From positions 1 to 42,219 of the forward strand of contig JBDKUO010000026.1 in NCBI GenBank assembly GCA_039679645.1: a DNA stretch of 42,219 bases, read 5' to 3'. Under the pieces are notes generated by a model, which ran no database searches, had not been told where the DNA came from, and saw only the letters and a program-made list of their open reading frames with translations. Shown here in pieces: positions 6,567 to 15,356 of this stretch. Both the position numbers and the translations under genes were made by a program. Positions within the stretch are counted from its first letter, which is position 1. Every line of letters begins with the position of its first letter. Source of the DNA: Armatimonadota bacterium (GTDB taxonomy: Bacteria > Armatimonadota > UBA5829).

Positions 6567-7736
6567 TCAGTCTTTCTTCCTGGCTGCCTCGGCGACCAGA
6601 CCGCGGCCTATCTCGTCGCGCTGGATCTGGTTGGTGCCTTCGTAGATCTGAGTGATCTTGGCGTCGCGCATCATCTTCTCGACCGGATATTCTTTCATAT
6701 AGCCGTATCCGCCGAAGACCTGCACGGCGTTGGTAGTGACTTCCATCGCCATATCCGACGCCCAACACTTGGCCATGGCTGAGTAGGCTGTGGTCTTCTC
6801 TGAAGGATGCGAATCGATCCAGCGGGCGACAGAGTAAACCAGCGCACGGGCGCTCTCGACCTTCATCGCCATATCGGCAAGCATAAAGCGAAGACCCTGA
6901 TTGGCTGAGATCGGCTGGCCGAACTGGACTCTCTCGCGTGAATAGTTCACTGAAAGCTCCAACGCGCCCGCGGCGATTCCCAACGCCTGAGCGGCTACAC
7001 CCGGGCGGGACTGATCGAAGGTCTTCATTGCGGTGAAGAAGCCCGTGCCTCGGCGGCCTATCATGTTCTCCTTGGGAACGCGGCAGTCCTGGAAGACCAG
7101 CTCACGGGTGGCCGACGCGCGGATACCCATCTTGTCTTCCTTCTTGCCGAAGCTGAAGCCCTCGGCACCCTTTTCGACCACGAAGCAACTCACGCCTCTT
7201 GGTCCGCGGTCAGGGTCGGTCACTGCAAATATTGAATAAATATCGGCTTCGCCGCCGTTAGTGATCCACTGCTTGGTGCCATTGATGATGAAACTGTCGC
7301 CGTCCTCGACCGCTCGGGTCTGCATGCCTGCGACATCCGAGCCGGCATTGGCTTCGGTAAGGCCGAACGCCGCTATAGTGCCGTCGGCAATACGTGTAAG
7401 CCATCTCTTCTTCTGCTCATCGGAGGCCGACACCAAAATCGGGAAAGTGCCCAGGCCAGTCGCGGCGAAGGCAAGCGAGATGCCGCCGTCGACCTTGCTG
7501 AGCTCTTCGGTAACTACGCACATATTCATGATGGCGCTGTCGCCTGCCATACCGCCGTATTCGTCGGGAATGAAGACGCGGAAGAGATCAGCCTCGGCTA
7601 TGGCCTTTACTATCTCCCATGGAAACTCTCCGGTCTCATCATGATGAGCGCTAACCGGCTTGATCTTTTTAACGGCGATCTCCTTCGCAACGTCCTTCAT
7701 AAATTGCTGCTCTTCGGTCAGAAAATAATCTAACAT
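6567..7736 (-). CDS. Acyl-CoA dehydrogenase
   Basis: 389 residues, the usual length for short- or medium-chain acyl-CoA dehydrogenases that pass electrons to ETF. Signature stretches are FGLTEANAGSDVAGM and KQWITNGGEAD (flavin site), RVQFGQPISANQGLRF, and the C-terminal QVFGGYGYMKEYPVEKMMRDAKI followed by YEGTNQIQR. The glutamate of the last motif (E366) is the catalytic base of the butyryl-CoA dehydrogenase type. Substrate length cannot be read from sequence. No ETF, thiolase or hydratase genes are adjacent. A GGAGG site lies 10 bases before the ATG. Confidence 0.93.
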   Translation of the reverse strand: MLDYFLTEEQQFMKDVAKEIAVKKIKPVSAHHDETGEFPWEIVKAIAEADLFRVFIPDEYGGMAGDSAIMNMCVVTEELSKVDGGISLAFAATGLGTFPILVSASDEQKKRWLTRIADGTIAAFGLTEANAGSDVAGMQTRAVEDGDSFIINGTKQWITNGGEADIYSIFAVTDPDRGPRGVSCFVVEKGAEGFSFGKKEDKMGIRASATRELVFQDCRVPKENMIGRRGTGFFTAMKTFDQSRPGVAAQALGIAAGALELSVNYSRERVQFGQPISANQGLRFMLADMAMKVESARALVYSVARWIDSHPSEKTTAYSAMAKCWASDMAMEVTTNAVQVFGGYGYMKEYPVEKMMRDAKITQIYEGTNQIQRDEIGRGLVAEAARKKD

Positions 7737-7932
7737 CGTGTAATGTCCTCCTCAAACCGGACCGGTCGGCCCGATCAAAACCCTCCATATATTGCAGGGC
7801 GCAAGTAATGCATCTCCGTACATCAATGTCGGCACGGGAACAAACCCGCGCCGGTATATTTTACAATATTAGGCAGGCTGCTGCGAAATTCCTTCAGAGT
7901 ATCTAATCAGACAAACCTTCCCCCAAAAATAC

Positions 7933-7990
7933 AATCGCGGAGGCGCTGAATGTGAATTTGATCTTACCATCATTCATCGCTTCCGCGATT
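7933..7990 (-). terminator. Long inverted repeat, likely terminator of the sialate esterase gene
   Basis: Two 20-base arms (7933-7952 and 7971-7990) pair at 18 of 20 positions around an 18-base loop. On the minus strand the stem is followed by TTGTATTTTT. It starts about 35 bases after the esterase stop. The arm length is like that of the palindromic repeats near the RAYT, so it could also be a mobile repeat. Confidence 0.5.
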
Positions 7991-8025
7991 ATTTCTACCT
8001 AATCTGCTGTCCCAAAATAACCAGC

Positions 8026-9438
8026 CTACTTTTTTGTTGTCCAGGGCAGGTCGGACGTCGAGAACGGCGAGGCCGGAAAACCGGCTTTGTTGAATAGATT
8101 CACAATAGGCGCATCAGCCCAGCCATAGCGGACTACAGCCGGATGCGCGACATCAGGGCTGCTGACAACAACTTTATCGCCCACTATTCTTGCACGAGCA
8201 TTCACAAACTTGTGGTCTTCGCCCGCGATTGTCCAACCCATCAGTACGCCACCTCTAGCTTGAAGGCCGCCGGTTGCATTGTCAAACGACAGCACTGCTC
8301 GGTCGCCGAATGTCTCCATAGATTTGAAAGAAGGCCCCTGATAAGGCACATTTTTCTTATAAACCCTGGCAAGGGCTGCCGCTGCAAGACGATTTCCAAC
8401 AGGCTCTTTCCATATGGGATGTATATTTTCGGGATTGCCGTAATCGGTAATGACTGCCATCGCGGTATTAGGCACATTTTCTGCGGTCAGGCGCTGCGCC
8501 TCGCGAAGCTCCGCCCAGTGGCTATCGACCGGTTCCGAGTAGAGCTTGCCGAATGGAGCCAACTGCACAAACAGGAACGGAAAATCGCCCTGAGCCCATG
8601 CTTTGCGCCAGCAGTCGATCATTACGGGAAAAAGAGACTTATACCTGAAAGCATCAGGAGCATTTGCTTCGCCCTGATACCAAATTACTCCCTTGACGGC
8701 ATATGGCTGAAGAGCGAGAAGCATGCCGTTGTAGAGAACAGTGCACGATTTGGCGTCACCATCTTTTGGAGAATGCTCATCAATCATCGGTTTTGTGACC
8801 GGATTTGCCTGCAGACACTCCATACTCGTCCAGGCCTGAGCAGGAGTGCCGCCCCATGAAGTTTCAATCAGGCCTATTGGAACGTTCAACTGCTTGCGCA
8901 GACTGCATCCAAAGAAATATCCCACGGCTGAAAACTCATCAACCGCTCCGGGGCCGCACTCATTCCACTTGGCGTCAACATCATACATTGGATCGGCGGT
9001 TGCTCTTCTGGGAACCTTAAAGAGCCTGAGCTGTGAGTCTTTTGAACTCGCTATTGTCGATTCTGCATTGTCAGCCTTTTTAAGTTGAAACTCCATATTT
9101 GACTGCCCGCTGCAAATCCATACCTCGCCGACGAGTATATTTTTGACCTCAATTGTGTTCTCGCCGGAGACTGTCATGGTATATGGGCCACCGGCTGTAA
9201 GAGGCTTCAAACGAACCATCCACCGGCCATCTTTGGCTTTTGCGCTTACAGCCTGGTTTTGAAATTTGACGGTTACTTTCTCGCCGTTGGATGCCGTCCC
9301 CCAGACAGGCACACTTATGCCCCGCTGAAGCACTGAGCCGTCTGAAAACAGTGCGTTTGGTTTTACGGTTGCTTGCGCCGGTATCGTCAATGCGATGCAC
9401 AGCAAAAGCAGCGCCAAAACACGTACAAACACTTTCAT
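8026..9438 (-). CDS. Sialate O-acetylesterase family SGNH hydrolase, secreted
   Basis: 470 residues with a signal peptide (1-23). The SGNH block I nucleophile is S113 in CSGQSNMEF. Other family stretches are GLIETSWGGTPAQAW (189-203) and IWYQGEANA (252-260). Family members remove acetyl groups from sialic acids or, in many environmental bacteria, from plant polysaccharides such as xylan; the true substrate is not evident. A beta-rich N-terminal domain precedes the hydrolase. The gene starts 12 bases after the stop of the membrane/spermidine-synthase fusion and is probably its operon partner. Confidence 0.9.
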   Translation of the reverse strand: MKVFVRVLALLLLCIALTIPAQATVKPNALFSDGSVLQRGISVPVWGTASNGEKVTVKFQNQAVSAKAKDGRWMVRLKPLTAGGPYTMTVSGENTIEVKNILVGEVWICSGQSNMEFQLKKADNAESTIASSKDSQLRLFKVPRRATADPMYDVDAKWNECGPGAVDEFSAVGYFFGCSLRKQLNVPIGLIETSWGGTPAQAWTSMECLQANPVTKPMIDEHSPKDGDAKSCTVLYNGMLLALQPYAVKGVIWYQGEANAPDAFRYKSLFPVMIDCWRKAWAQGDFPFLFVQLAPFGKLYSEPVDSHWAELREAQRLTAENVPNTAMAVITDYGNPENIHPIWKEPVGNRLAAAALARVYKKNVPYQGPSFKSMETFGDRAVLSFDNATGGLQARGGVLMGWTIAGEDHKFVNARARIVGDKVVVSSPDVAHPAVVRYGWADAPIVNLFNKAGFPASPFSTSDLPWTTKK

Positions 9439-9450
9439 TGCAATTCCCCT

Positions 9451-11130
9451 TTACTGCATACTCATCAAGCGTTCTACAGGCGCCCACATATCGGTGAGTA
9501 TCTCACCCTTGCTCTCCCAGTTTCGCTTGAGCACCAAACAGGATGTGATATACTGCGGGTCGATGCCCTGGTCACTTGTAAACTTAAGTCTCTTTTGTGC
9601 CTTTGTTGCCCTATCCAGTGTCATATTCTTTTTTGCGCCGATCTGGCTGACCAATATGGCATTGCCGCTGCGATGGCACATATAAGCGTCAACAGTGCCA
9701 AACGCGGCGTTCATTGTCCGGGCCTGGTAACTGTAAAGCTCACTTATAATCGTAGAATTGACGGATACGACGCCATCAGGTGTCATTACCACGGCGAGAT
9801 GGCGATAAAAGCCAAGAGTGTTGAGATGGAATGGTGTATAGTCGCTGTCGTACGCGTCAACTATTGCCCAGTCGTAAGGCTCCGATTTTGTAAGCAGCCT
9901 GAAGTTGATAAATGTGCGGCCGTCCATGGTGTATACGGTCACGTTTTTGCCGGGTCGCCAGAAAAAGTACTTTTGGGCGATACTAACGACCGCAGGGTCG
10001 ATCTCTACTACGTCCAGTTTAGCATCCGGGTAACAGTTTTCGACAGACCTGGCTATATCCGCTCCACCAAGACCGATCATCAGGATTCTTTTCGGATGAG
10101 GCTTATAGAGCACCGGAGCCAGCATAACGCCGGTATACTCACTGATATGGGTAGAAATGTTGCGCAGGTTGATGGCTGTCTGTGGGTACTTGAACTCATG
10201 AGAGCCGAATGTGAGCATTCGCACAGGGCCTTCTTGGGTAACTTCTATCCTGTGGTAGGCCGTCTCAGTCCTAAAGAGCAGCTTTGTGTCCGAAGCGGTG
10301 CCGACTTTGCTCAGTTTCGTCAGAGCCTGACGCTGCGCCTCGGCAAGTCTGGATTTAGCAGTTGAGTTATCTTTGCAGAGTACCTCACCGACCATGCTTT
10401 TCTGGTATATCTTTTGCGAAATCGGCACGAGCTTTGCGGGCGATATCCATGACAGCGCGATAACCGCACCTGTAAAGATAATGCTAAGCGCCACTGAAGC
10501 GCGATTGGCCGTCGAAAGAGCAATGGCTGTAACGATTCCAGCCACGGCTACAATCAGTCCGCCGCTGATGGCGACCGCTCCCAGCGAGAACGATGGAATC
10601 AAAATGAATGAGGTAATCAGACTGCCGACGAAACTGCCGACTGTTGAGACCGAATAAAGTGTGCCTGCCTTGCTGCCGGTCTCGGAACGCGCACCCGCTG
10701 CAAGATGAATGGCATAGGGTGAGATAGTACCGGCAAGCACCATAGGAAGTGCATATAGAATCGCAGTAGCCGCCAGAGACCCCCATCGAACATCAAAACC
10801 CTTTGCAACAAACCAAGCGCACAGGCTGTCCTGATACGTAACGGACAGGATTACCATCGCGCCGGCTATAATAAGCAGGATCGCAGGTATCCAGTGTGAT
10901 TGAAACCTTCGAGTGAGAAACCCTCCAATCCCATAGCCTATAGCAAGCGTGACAAGAAAAACAGCTAATACACTGCCCCACACATATATCGAGTTGCCGA
11001 AATATGGAGCAAGCGCGCGCGCGCCGACCAGCTCGGTCTGCATAACAAACCAGCCGGCAAAAAACACCAGAACCCACAGAGAAATGAGCTTTTCCATACC
11101 GAAGTATGGCAACTTCTTGCTTTCATCCAT
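9451..11130 (-). CDS. Membrane protein fused to a spermidine-synthase-like domain
   Basis: 559 residues. The first about 230 residues form six or seven hydrophobic segments of the MFS-like type often fused to this enzyme. The C-terminal half (about 300-559) has the aminopropyltransferase/methyltransferase fold with GLGGADIA (353-360), VVEIDP (374-379), MDGR (402-405) and VDAYDSD (424-430). The glycine-rich loop reads GLGGAD rather than GGGDGG, so polyamine synthesis is not assured. A ribosome site GGGAGG precedes the ATG, and a pyrimidine-rich tract lies upstream. The sialate esterase follows closely; a functional link is not obvious. Confidence 0.85.
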   Translation of the reverse strand: MDESKKLPYFGMEKLISLWVLVFFAGWFVMQTELVGARALAPYFGNSIYVWGSVLAVFLVTLAIGYGIGGFLTRRFQSHWIPAILLIIAGAMVILSVTYQDSLCAWFVAKGFDVRWGSLAATAILYALPMVLAGTISPYAIHLAAGARSETGSKAGTLYSVSTVGSFVGSLITSFILIPSFSLGAVAISGGLIVAVAGIVTAIALSTANRASVALSIIFTGAVIALSWISPAKLVPISQKIYQKSMVGEVLCKDNSTAKSRLAEAQRQALTKLSKVGTASDTKLLFRTETAYHRIEVTQEGPVRMLTFGSHEFKYPQTAINLRNISTHISEYTGVMLAPVLYKPHPKRILMIGLGGADIARSVENCYPDAKLDVVEIDPAVVSIAQKYFFWRPGKNVTVYTMDGRTFINFRLLTKSEPYDWAIVDAYDSDYTPFHLNTLGFYRHLAVVMTPDGVVSVNSTIISELYSYQARTMNAAFGTVDAYMCHRSGNAILVSQIGAKKNMTLDRATKAQKRLKFTSDQGIDPQYITSCLVLKRNWESKGEILTDMWAPVERLMSMQ

Positions 11131-11156
11131 TTTTGCAAACCTCCCAAAAGATAGTT

Positions 11157-11195
11157 GTGAGTGGAGAGTAGAAAGTGGAGAGCAAAGAGCAAAAA
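11157..11195 (-). repeat. Pyrimidine-rich upstream tract a
   Basis: On the minus strand, CTCTCCACTTTCTACTCTCC and flanking pyrimidine-rich sequence sits between 26 and 66 bases before the start of the membrane/spermidine-synthase gene. Similar tracts lie before three other genes in the window. Confidence 0.45.
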
Positions 11196-11252
11196 CAAAG
11201 CCTCAGCTAGCTGCGAATATCATACTATGCGCTCGCGTAAAAGGCAATTGCT

Positions 11253-12986
11253 TTACCTGGGGAATACGACAGAACTGCGCGTCCGGCCATCGATGCCGGT
11301 CGCGATGGTAAAATCACCCATCAGATTGTCGCGGACGAGGCTTTCGACTATACGCAGGCCAAGGTTGCGGTTGCGCTTGATGTCAAAGTCGACCGGAAGC
11401 GGGCAGCCGTCATTGACGACATCGAGGATGATATTCTCATCGTTTCGCGCAATACGCACTGTAAGCTCCGTCCCAATTCCACTGCTGAACCCGTGTTCAA
11501 TGGCATTTTGTACCAGCTCGTTGAGAACAAGGGCTACATAGGTAGCTTGTCCGCTGGGAAGCAGGAAATCATCACCATCAACCAGCATGTTTATTTGGCG
11601 CGCGTCAGGCAGCAGACCCCGCGCAGTAGCGCTGAGAATGGTGTCCGCCAGACGTTTGATGCTGACATTGTCCAGATTCTCGCTTGAAAGCATCTCATGG
11701 ACCGCTGCAATACTCTGGATGCGGTTGATACTTTGTGTAAGCGCCTCTTTTGGCGAGTCGAACTTTCCTATTTTTATCTGCAGCCTGAGCAGACTTGCGA
11801 TTGTCTGAAGGCTGTTTTTGACCCTGTGGTGCATCTCTTGAAGAACAGCCTTCTGGACCATCAGTTTGGCGTTCTGAATAGAAATGGCAGCCTGGTTGGC
11901 AAGAGCGGTCAGCAGCCCTATATCTTCCTCGGAGAAATCGCGAGGGGTAGCAGTGTAACAGTTAAGCACACCGATTATCTCTTTTTTCACCGAAAGAGGA
12001 AGCGCAATAAGCGAGCAAAGGCCCTCTTTCTTGGCAATGTCCGGATACTGATAGCCCGGAGTCTTGCGTACATCGCGTATAGTGATAGGCTTGGCCTCCA
12101 CTATCGCGCGGCCTGCCACACTCTCGGTGAGCTTTACATTCGGCTTCTTTGTATAGGCGCGGCTCTTGCTCTGGGTGGCTTTGATAACCAGTTCTTTCCT
12201 GTCTTCATCCAGGAGCATAACCGAGCATATCTTGAAGTTCATGCTCTCGGCTGTCATAGCGACAATAAGCTGCAGGATCTCTTCAAGATATAGGTCCGAA
12301 GTAATCGTGCGGCTGATCTCCGAAAGAGTGCTCAGTTGTGATGCGCGCTGCTCCATACGGTGATAGACATTGTAGTTTTCGACCGCGCCGCCGACCTGCC
12401 GCGCTATGCTGTCGAGCAGGCTGATCTGCATCTTGGTGTAATCGTGCGGAGGGTTTGTGCGGACATTTATAACGCCGACCAGATCGTTTCTGCCCCTCAA
12501 GGGGACTGATAGCATGGACTGATATTTGTCTTGCACGAGGATCGGGACCGGTTTGAAGCGTTCATCGCGCCAAGCCTCGCGGCTGAGGACCACATGCTGG
12601 CCCTGTTGAGCTACCCATCCGGTGATCCCTTCGCCTACTTTAAGCCTGATCTTGCCGACGACATCTTTGACCTCGCCGCTGGCCCCGCGCAGGACCAGTT
12701 CCTGACCGGACTCCGATAGCAGATATATCAGGCAGAAGTCGGTACCCGTTACTTTGACGACTATATCGGCGACTTTTTTGAGCATGTCGTCGATATAGAG
12801 CATGGAGCCGATTGCCTGACCGACCTCACGCAGAGCATCAGCTTCCAGCATTTTTTCGGCGATGCGCTTCTCGAGGTCGGCAACACGCACACGCAGCGCC
12901 TCAAGCTCCTGCTCCGGCGGAAGCTCGCGCAGCGCGGCGTCGGTCGCGTCCCGTTCCTGTTTTTTACGTTCGTTCCATGGGCTCAT
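11253..12986 (-). CDS. Sensor histidine kinase: two GAF domains, HisKA_2, HATPase
   Basis: 577 residues, cytoplasmic (no membrane segment). An N-terminal coiled coil (about 10-55) is followed by GAF 1 (about 55-205), GAF 2 (about 220-375), a HisKA_2 dimerisation helix with EMHHRVKNSLQT (phosphoacceptor H387 or H386), and an ATPase domain with N box NELVQNAIEHGF (489-500) and G box NRNLGLRIVESLV. HisKA_2 kinases commonly pair with ANTAR response regulators, and one is encoded two genes upstream in the same operon, so the pair is very likely cognate. The ligand sensed by the GAF domains is unknown. No clear ribosome site is seen before the ATG; a pyrimidine-rich tract is there instead. Confidence 0.9.
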   Translation of the reverse strand: MSPWNERKKQERDATDAALRELPPEQELEALRVRVADLEKRIAEKMLEADALREVGQAIGSMLYIDDMLKKVADIVVKVTGTDFCLIYLLSESGQELVLRGASGEVKDVVGKIRLKVGEGITGWVAQQGQHVVLSREAWRDERFKPVPILVQDKYQSMLSVPLRGRNDLVGVINVRTNPPHDYTKMQISLLDSIARQVGGAVENYNVYHRMEQRASQLSTLSEISRTITSDLYLEEILQLIVAMTAESMNFKICSVMLLDEDRKELVIKATQSKSRAYTKKPNVKLTESVAGRAIVEAKPITIRDVRKTPGYQYPDIAKKEGLCSLIALPLSVKKEIIGVLNCYTATPRDFSEEDIGLLTALANQAAISIQNAKLMVQKAVLQEMHHRVKNSLQTIASLLRLQIKIGKFDSPKEALTQSINRIQSIAAVHEMLSSENLDNVSIKRLADTILSATARGLLPDARQINMLVDGDDFLLPSGQATYVALVLNELVQNAIEHGFSSGIGTELTVRIARNDENIILDVVNDGCPLPVDFDIKRNRNLGLRIVESLVRDNLMGDFTIATGIDGRTRSSVVFPR

Positions 12987-12993
12987 TGTTAGT

Positions 12994-13026
12994 CTAAAAG
13001 TTGGAAAGTCGAAAAGTCAAAAGTTT
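12994..13026 (-). repeat. Pyrimidine-rich upstream tract b
   Basis: On the minus strand, a run built of CTTTTGACTTTTCGACTTTC-like units lies directly before the histidine kinase start, where a ribosome site would be expected. Confidence 0.4.
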
Positions 13027-13041
13027 ATGGCCGTGTTTTAC

Positions 13042-13518
13042 TCAGCGCAATTGCATAATAGCTTCTTGCATATCCCTGACGAATGACTCATACTCTCCTT
13101 CACCATATACTCCAGGATCTCTTAGTCGCCAGTCTATAGGGCCGTCCTCGAATCTATCACCTATCTGCCTCGGCCACAAATGCATATGAAGATGAGGGAT
13201 AGTGTTGCCATGAATTTCATAGTTGATTTTTATTGCGCCGGTAACTTTTTTGAGAGCACGGGCAGCCATCTGAATATCGGACATAAAGGCTGCAGCATCC
13301 TCACTTGAAAGATCATACAACTCGACTGCATGCGGTTTCACAACCAGGCAGCAGTGACCTTTCATACATGTATTGCTATCAGTCCCCAGCGTCGATATGG
13401 TAAGGTCGGCTATATGCATTTCGCCGTTGGGTTGATCATTCGGCTCTTGATTGCATACCGGACACCCCTCACGCGAGACATATCTCTGCCACTGCCTTAT
13501 ATTGTGCCAGCTGCTCAT
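13042..13518 (-). CDS. HIT-family (histidine triad) nucleotide hydrolase or transferase
   Basis: 158 residues. The triad HLHMHLW (H109, H111, H113) follows the conserved EIHGNTIP, which is the active site of nucleoside-phosphoramidate and dinucleotide hydrolases. An N-terminal CPVC pair (C19/C22) may bind a metal, as in some HIT branches. The gene lies between an ANTAR response regulator (19 bases upstream) and its likely kinase (55 bases downstream), so it is transcribed with the two-component pair. Whether it acts on a nucleotide connected with that pathway is unknown. Confidence 0.88.
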   Translation of the reverse strand: MSSWHNIRQWQRYVSREGCPVCNQEPNDQPNGEMHIADLTISTLGTDSNTCMKGHCCLVVKPHAVELYDLSSEDAAAFMSDIQMAARALKKVTGAIKINYEIHGNTIPHLHMHLWPRQIGDRFEDGPIDWRLRDPGVYGEGEYESFVRDMQEAIMQLR

Positions 13519-13537
13519 TATCCGTTGTCCCGCTCCG

Positions 13538-14113
13538 CTAAATGTCGTGAGCGATGATGAGAGCTTCGGCGATCTCCTTCATCGAGCGGCGCTGGTTCAT
13601 GCTCTGCTGCTGTATTCGCCTGAATGCTTCGGCCTCGGAGAGCTTATACTTGTCCATTAAAATACCTTTGGCGCGGTCAACAATCTTGCGGGTCTCAAGC
13701 TTGGTCTCAAGATCGCCCAGAGTAGTCTCGAGTTCCTGCTGCTCCAAGTATCTCGATATCGCTATCTCGATTGCGGGCAGTACATCCGATTCCTGGAAAG
13801 GCTTAACCAGGTATGCATATACCCCAGCCTCTTTCGCGCGCTCTATCAAATCCTTCTGGCTGTAGGCAGTAAGCAGCACCACCGGCGCGATCTTTTCATC
13901 GGCAACAATCTTTGCGGCATCGAGGCCGTCCATTACGGGCATCTTGATGTCCATTATCACGACATCCGGTTTCAGAGACCGGGTGAGTTCGAGGGCTTTC
14001 TGACCGTCGGCGGCCTCCCCTACAACAACATGCCCCATCTCCTCGAGAAGCGTTTTCAGGTCCATCCTGATAATGGATTCGTCGTCGGCTATCACAACCC
14101 TAATCTGGCTCAT
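13538..14113 (-). CDS. ANTAR-type response regulator (RNA-binding antiterminator)
   Basis: 191 residues. The receiver domain (1-120) has the acidic pair D10/D11, phosphoacceptor D55 in VIMDIKMPVMDG, T83 and K105 in YLVKPF. A coiled-coil linker (about 120-145) leads to the ANTAR domain (KIVDRAKGILMDKYKLSEAEAF, then RRIQQQSMNQRRSMKEIAEA). Family members such as EutV and AmiR dimerise when phosphorylated and bind paired hairpins in mRNA leaders to prevent termination. GGAGAGG lies 6 bases before the chosen ATG; an in-frame GTG at 14128 overlaps that site and is rejected. A strong promoter lies upstream, overlapping the divergent promoter of the GxGD membrane protein. Confidence 0.93.
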   Translation of the reverse strand: MSQIRVVIADDESIIRMDLKTLLEEMGHVVVGEAADGQKALELTRSLKPDVVIMDIKMPVMDGLDAAKIVADEKIAPVVLLTAYSQKDLIERAKEAGVYAYLVKPFQESDVLPAIEIAISRYLEQQELETTLGDLETKLETRKIVDRAKGILMDKYKLSEAEAFRRIQQQSMNQRRSMKEIAEALIIAHDI

Positions 14114-14143
14114 ATCAGTCCTCTCCACATTTATCCTACTATG

Positions 14144-14172
14144 ATTCTACAGTGTGGTATAATCGTTGTCAA
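14144..14172 (-). promoter_or_regulatory. Sigma-70 promoter of the ANTAR-HIT-kinase operon
   Basis: On the minus strand a perfect TTGACA (14172-14167) and TAGAAT (14149-14144) are 17 bases apart. The -10 box lies 30 bases before the response regulator start. The spacer contains the -10 box of the divergent gene. Confidence 0.72.
14155..14163 (+). promoter_or_regulatory. Extended -10 promoter of the GxGD membrane protein gene
   Basis: TGGTATAAT lies 26 bases before the GTG start, with AAGGAG between them. It falls inside the spacer of the divergent ANTAR operon promoter, so polymerase can occupy only one of the two at a time. Confidence 0.55.
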
Positions 14173-14189
14173 AGTCCAAGGAGCGATAA

Positions 14190-15287
14190 GTGTTCAAGAA
14201 ATCACCTGTTTTCAGCCTGGCGATCACATTAATCGCATATCTTGCGCTGTGGCTGCTGGTCCCAAAAGCGACATTTTTGCCTGCGATCATCAATCACCTT
14301 GTAAAAGCGGCTTCTCACGCCTCGGGGATTGGCGCTGCAGGCATTAGAATAATCGGTATGCTGATAATCGCGCTGCCGACTGCCATGTTCATGGCCATAC
14401 AGATCGGCATCATCTACCAGAGCGCAAAGCTCAAAATGGGCTTCATACACTCTTTAGCGGCATTTGCACTGAGCCTGGGATGCGCTTATGGGCTGATAAA
14501 CCTGATTGTGCGGCAATCAGGAGCCGTCAAGATAGTGCATCGCGCACTGACACTCCGCGAAAAGCTCTTTGTGGTCGGCAACTACGTGACGCCTCTTTCG
14601 ATGATCTACTTCATCTGTATCATGTTCGCCGCAATCAGCTTGGGATATATGGTCTCGCTGCGGATAAAAGACAAGAACCTGCTCCTGCCTGTGGTAATGT
14701 TTGCCGCTTATATCGATTTCTGGACCGTGACCAGAGGACCGGTATCGCAGGTAATGAAAAATGCGCCCGAGGTGGTCGGAGCCGTTAGCACACCCATACC
14801 TCACGCAGGAACCGGCACATTTATGCCGGCCACAATGATCGGACCCGGCGACTTTATATTCATGGCCATAGTGTTTGCGGTGGTGCACAGGTTCGCGATG
14901 CGGCCGTCGCGCAACTACTGGTTCGTGTTTGGAGCGATGACACTCGGGATGCTCGCAGTGTTGTTCGGGCTTCTGCACGCTCTGCCCGCGCTTATGGTGC
15001 TGGCTGTGGCGGTGGTGACAGCTAACTGGCGCGCATTCAAGCTCTCGCGCGAGGAGAAGATATCGACCGCCGTGGTGGGCCTGCTGCTGCTTGCGTCGCT
15101 GCCGATTGTGTGGTCACTTTTTAAGCCTCAGCCGGTGAAGAAGCACAAGCCGAAGACAGCGGTTGCGTGTCTGATGACATCTTACGCCCCATCACGGACC
15201 GAACTGCCTGGTTTTACATACGATCAGCCGTCATGGCGCTCTCTCGCCATGAGTGGGCAACAACCATTACATATAACACCAATCTGA
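14190..15287 (+). CDS. Presenilin/SPP-like GxGD intramembrane aspartyl protease candidate
   Basis: 365 residues with about nine hydrophobic segments. Three motifs stand in the order and spacing of presenilin and signal-peptide-peptidase proteases. AAYIDFWTV (D176) corresponds to the YD segment and resembles the YDIFWV of SPP. MIGPGDFIFMAIVFAVVHRF (GPGD, D221) corresponds to the GxGD segment. After one intervening segment, HALPALMV (P266-A267-L268) corresponds to the PAL motif. Between the two aspartates is a loop of about 40 residues. The YD motif is shifted by one residue (YID). Type IV prepilin peptidases also carry GxGD but lack PAL, so they fit less well. The GTG start has AAGGAG six bases upstream. 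The C-terminal 50 residues are hydrophilic and probably cytoplasmic or periplasmic. Confidence 0.6.
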   Translation: MFKKSPVFSLAITLIAYLALWLLVPKATFLPAIINHLVKAASHASGIGAAGIRIIGMLIIALPTAMFMAIQIGIIYQSAKLKMGFIHSLAAFALSLGCAYGLINLIVRQSGAVKIVHRALTLREKLFVVGNYVTPLSMIYFICIMFAAISLGYMVSLRIKDKNLLLPVVMFAAYIDFWTVTRGPVSQVMKNAPEVVGAVSTPIPHAGTGTFMPATMIGPGDFIFMAIVFAVVHRFAMRPSRNYWFVFGAMTLGMLAVLFGLLHALPALMVLAVAVVTANWRAFKLSREEKISTAVVGLLLLASLPIVWSLFKPQPVKKHKPKTAVACLMTSYAPSRTELPGFTYDQPSWRSLAMSGQQPLHITPI

Positions 15288-15356
15288 GGAACTATGGTGG
15301 TGCAAGTAACTTGTCCTACTACACAACGTTTTTCGACATTCATTAGGAGGGCAAAC

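Noticed and set aside
9373-10365. 330-codon open frame on the plus strand
   Set aside because: It lies opposite the membrane/spermidine-synthase gene, has no family motif or ribosome site, and its composition is that of an antisense shadow.
14190-15287. Type IV prepilin peptidase for the GxGD protein
   Set aside because: Prepilin peptidases also have GxGD but not a PAL motif two segments later, and no pilin or pilus genes are nearby; kept only as the weaker alternative.
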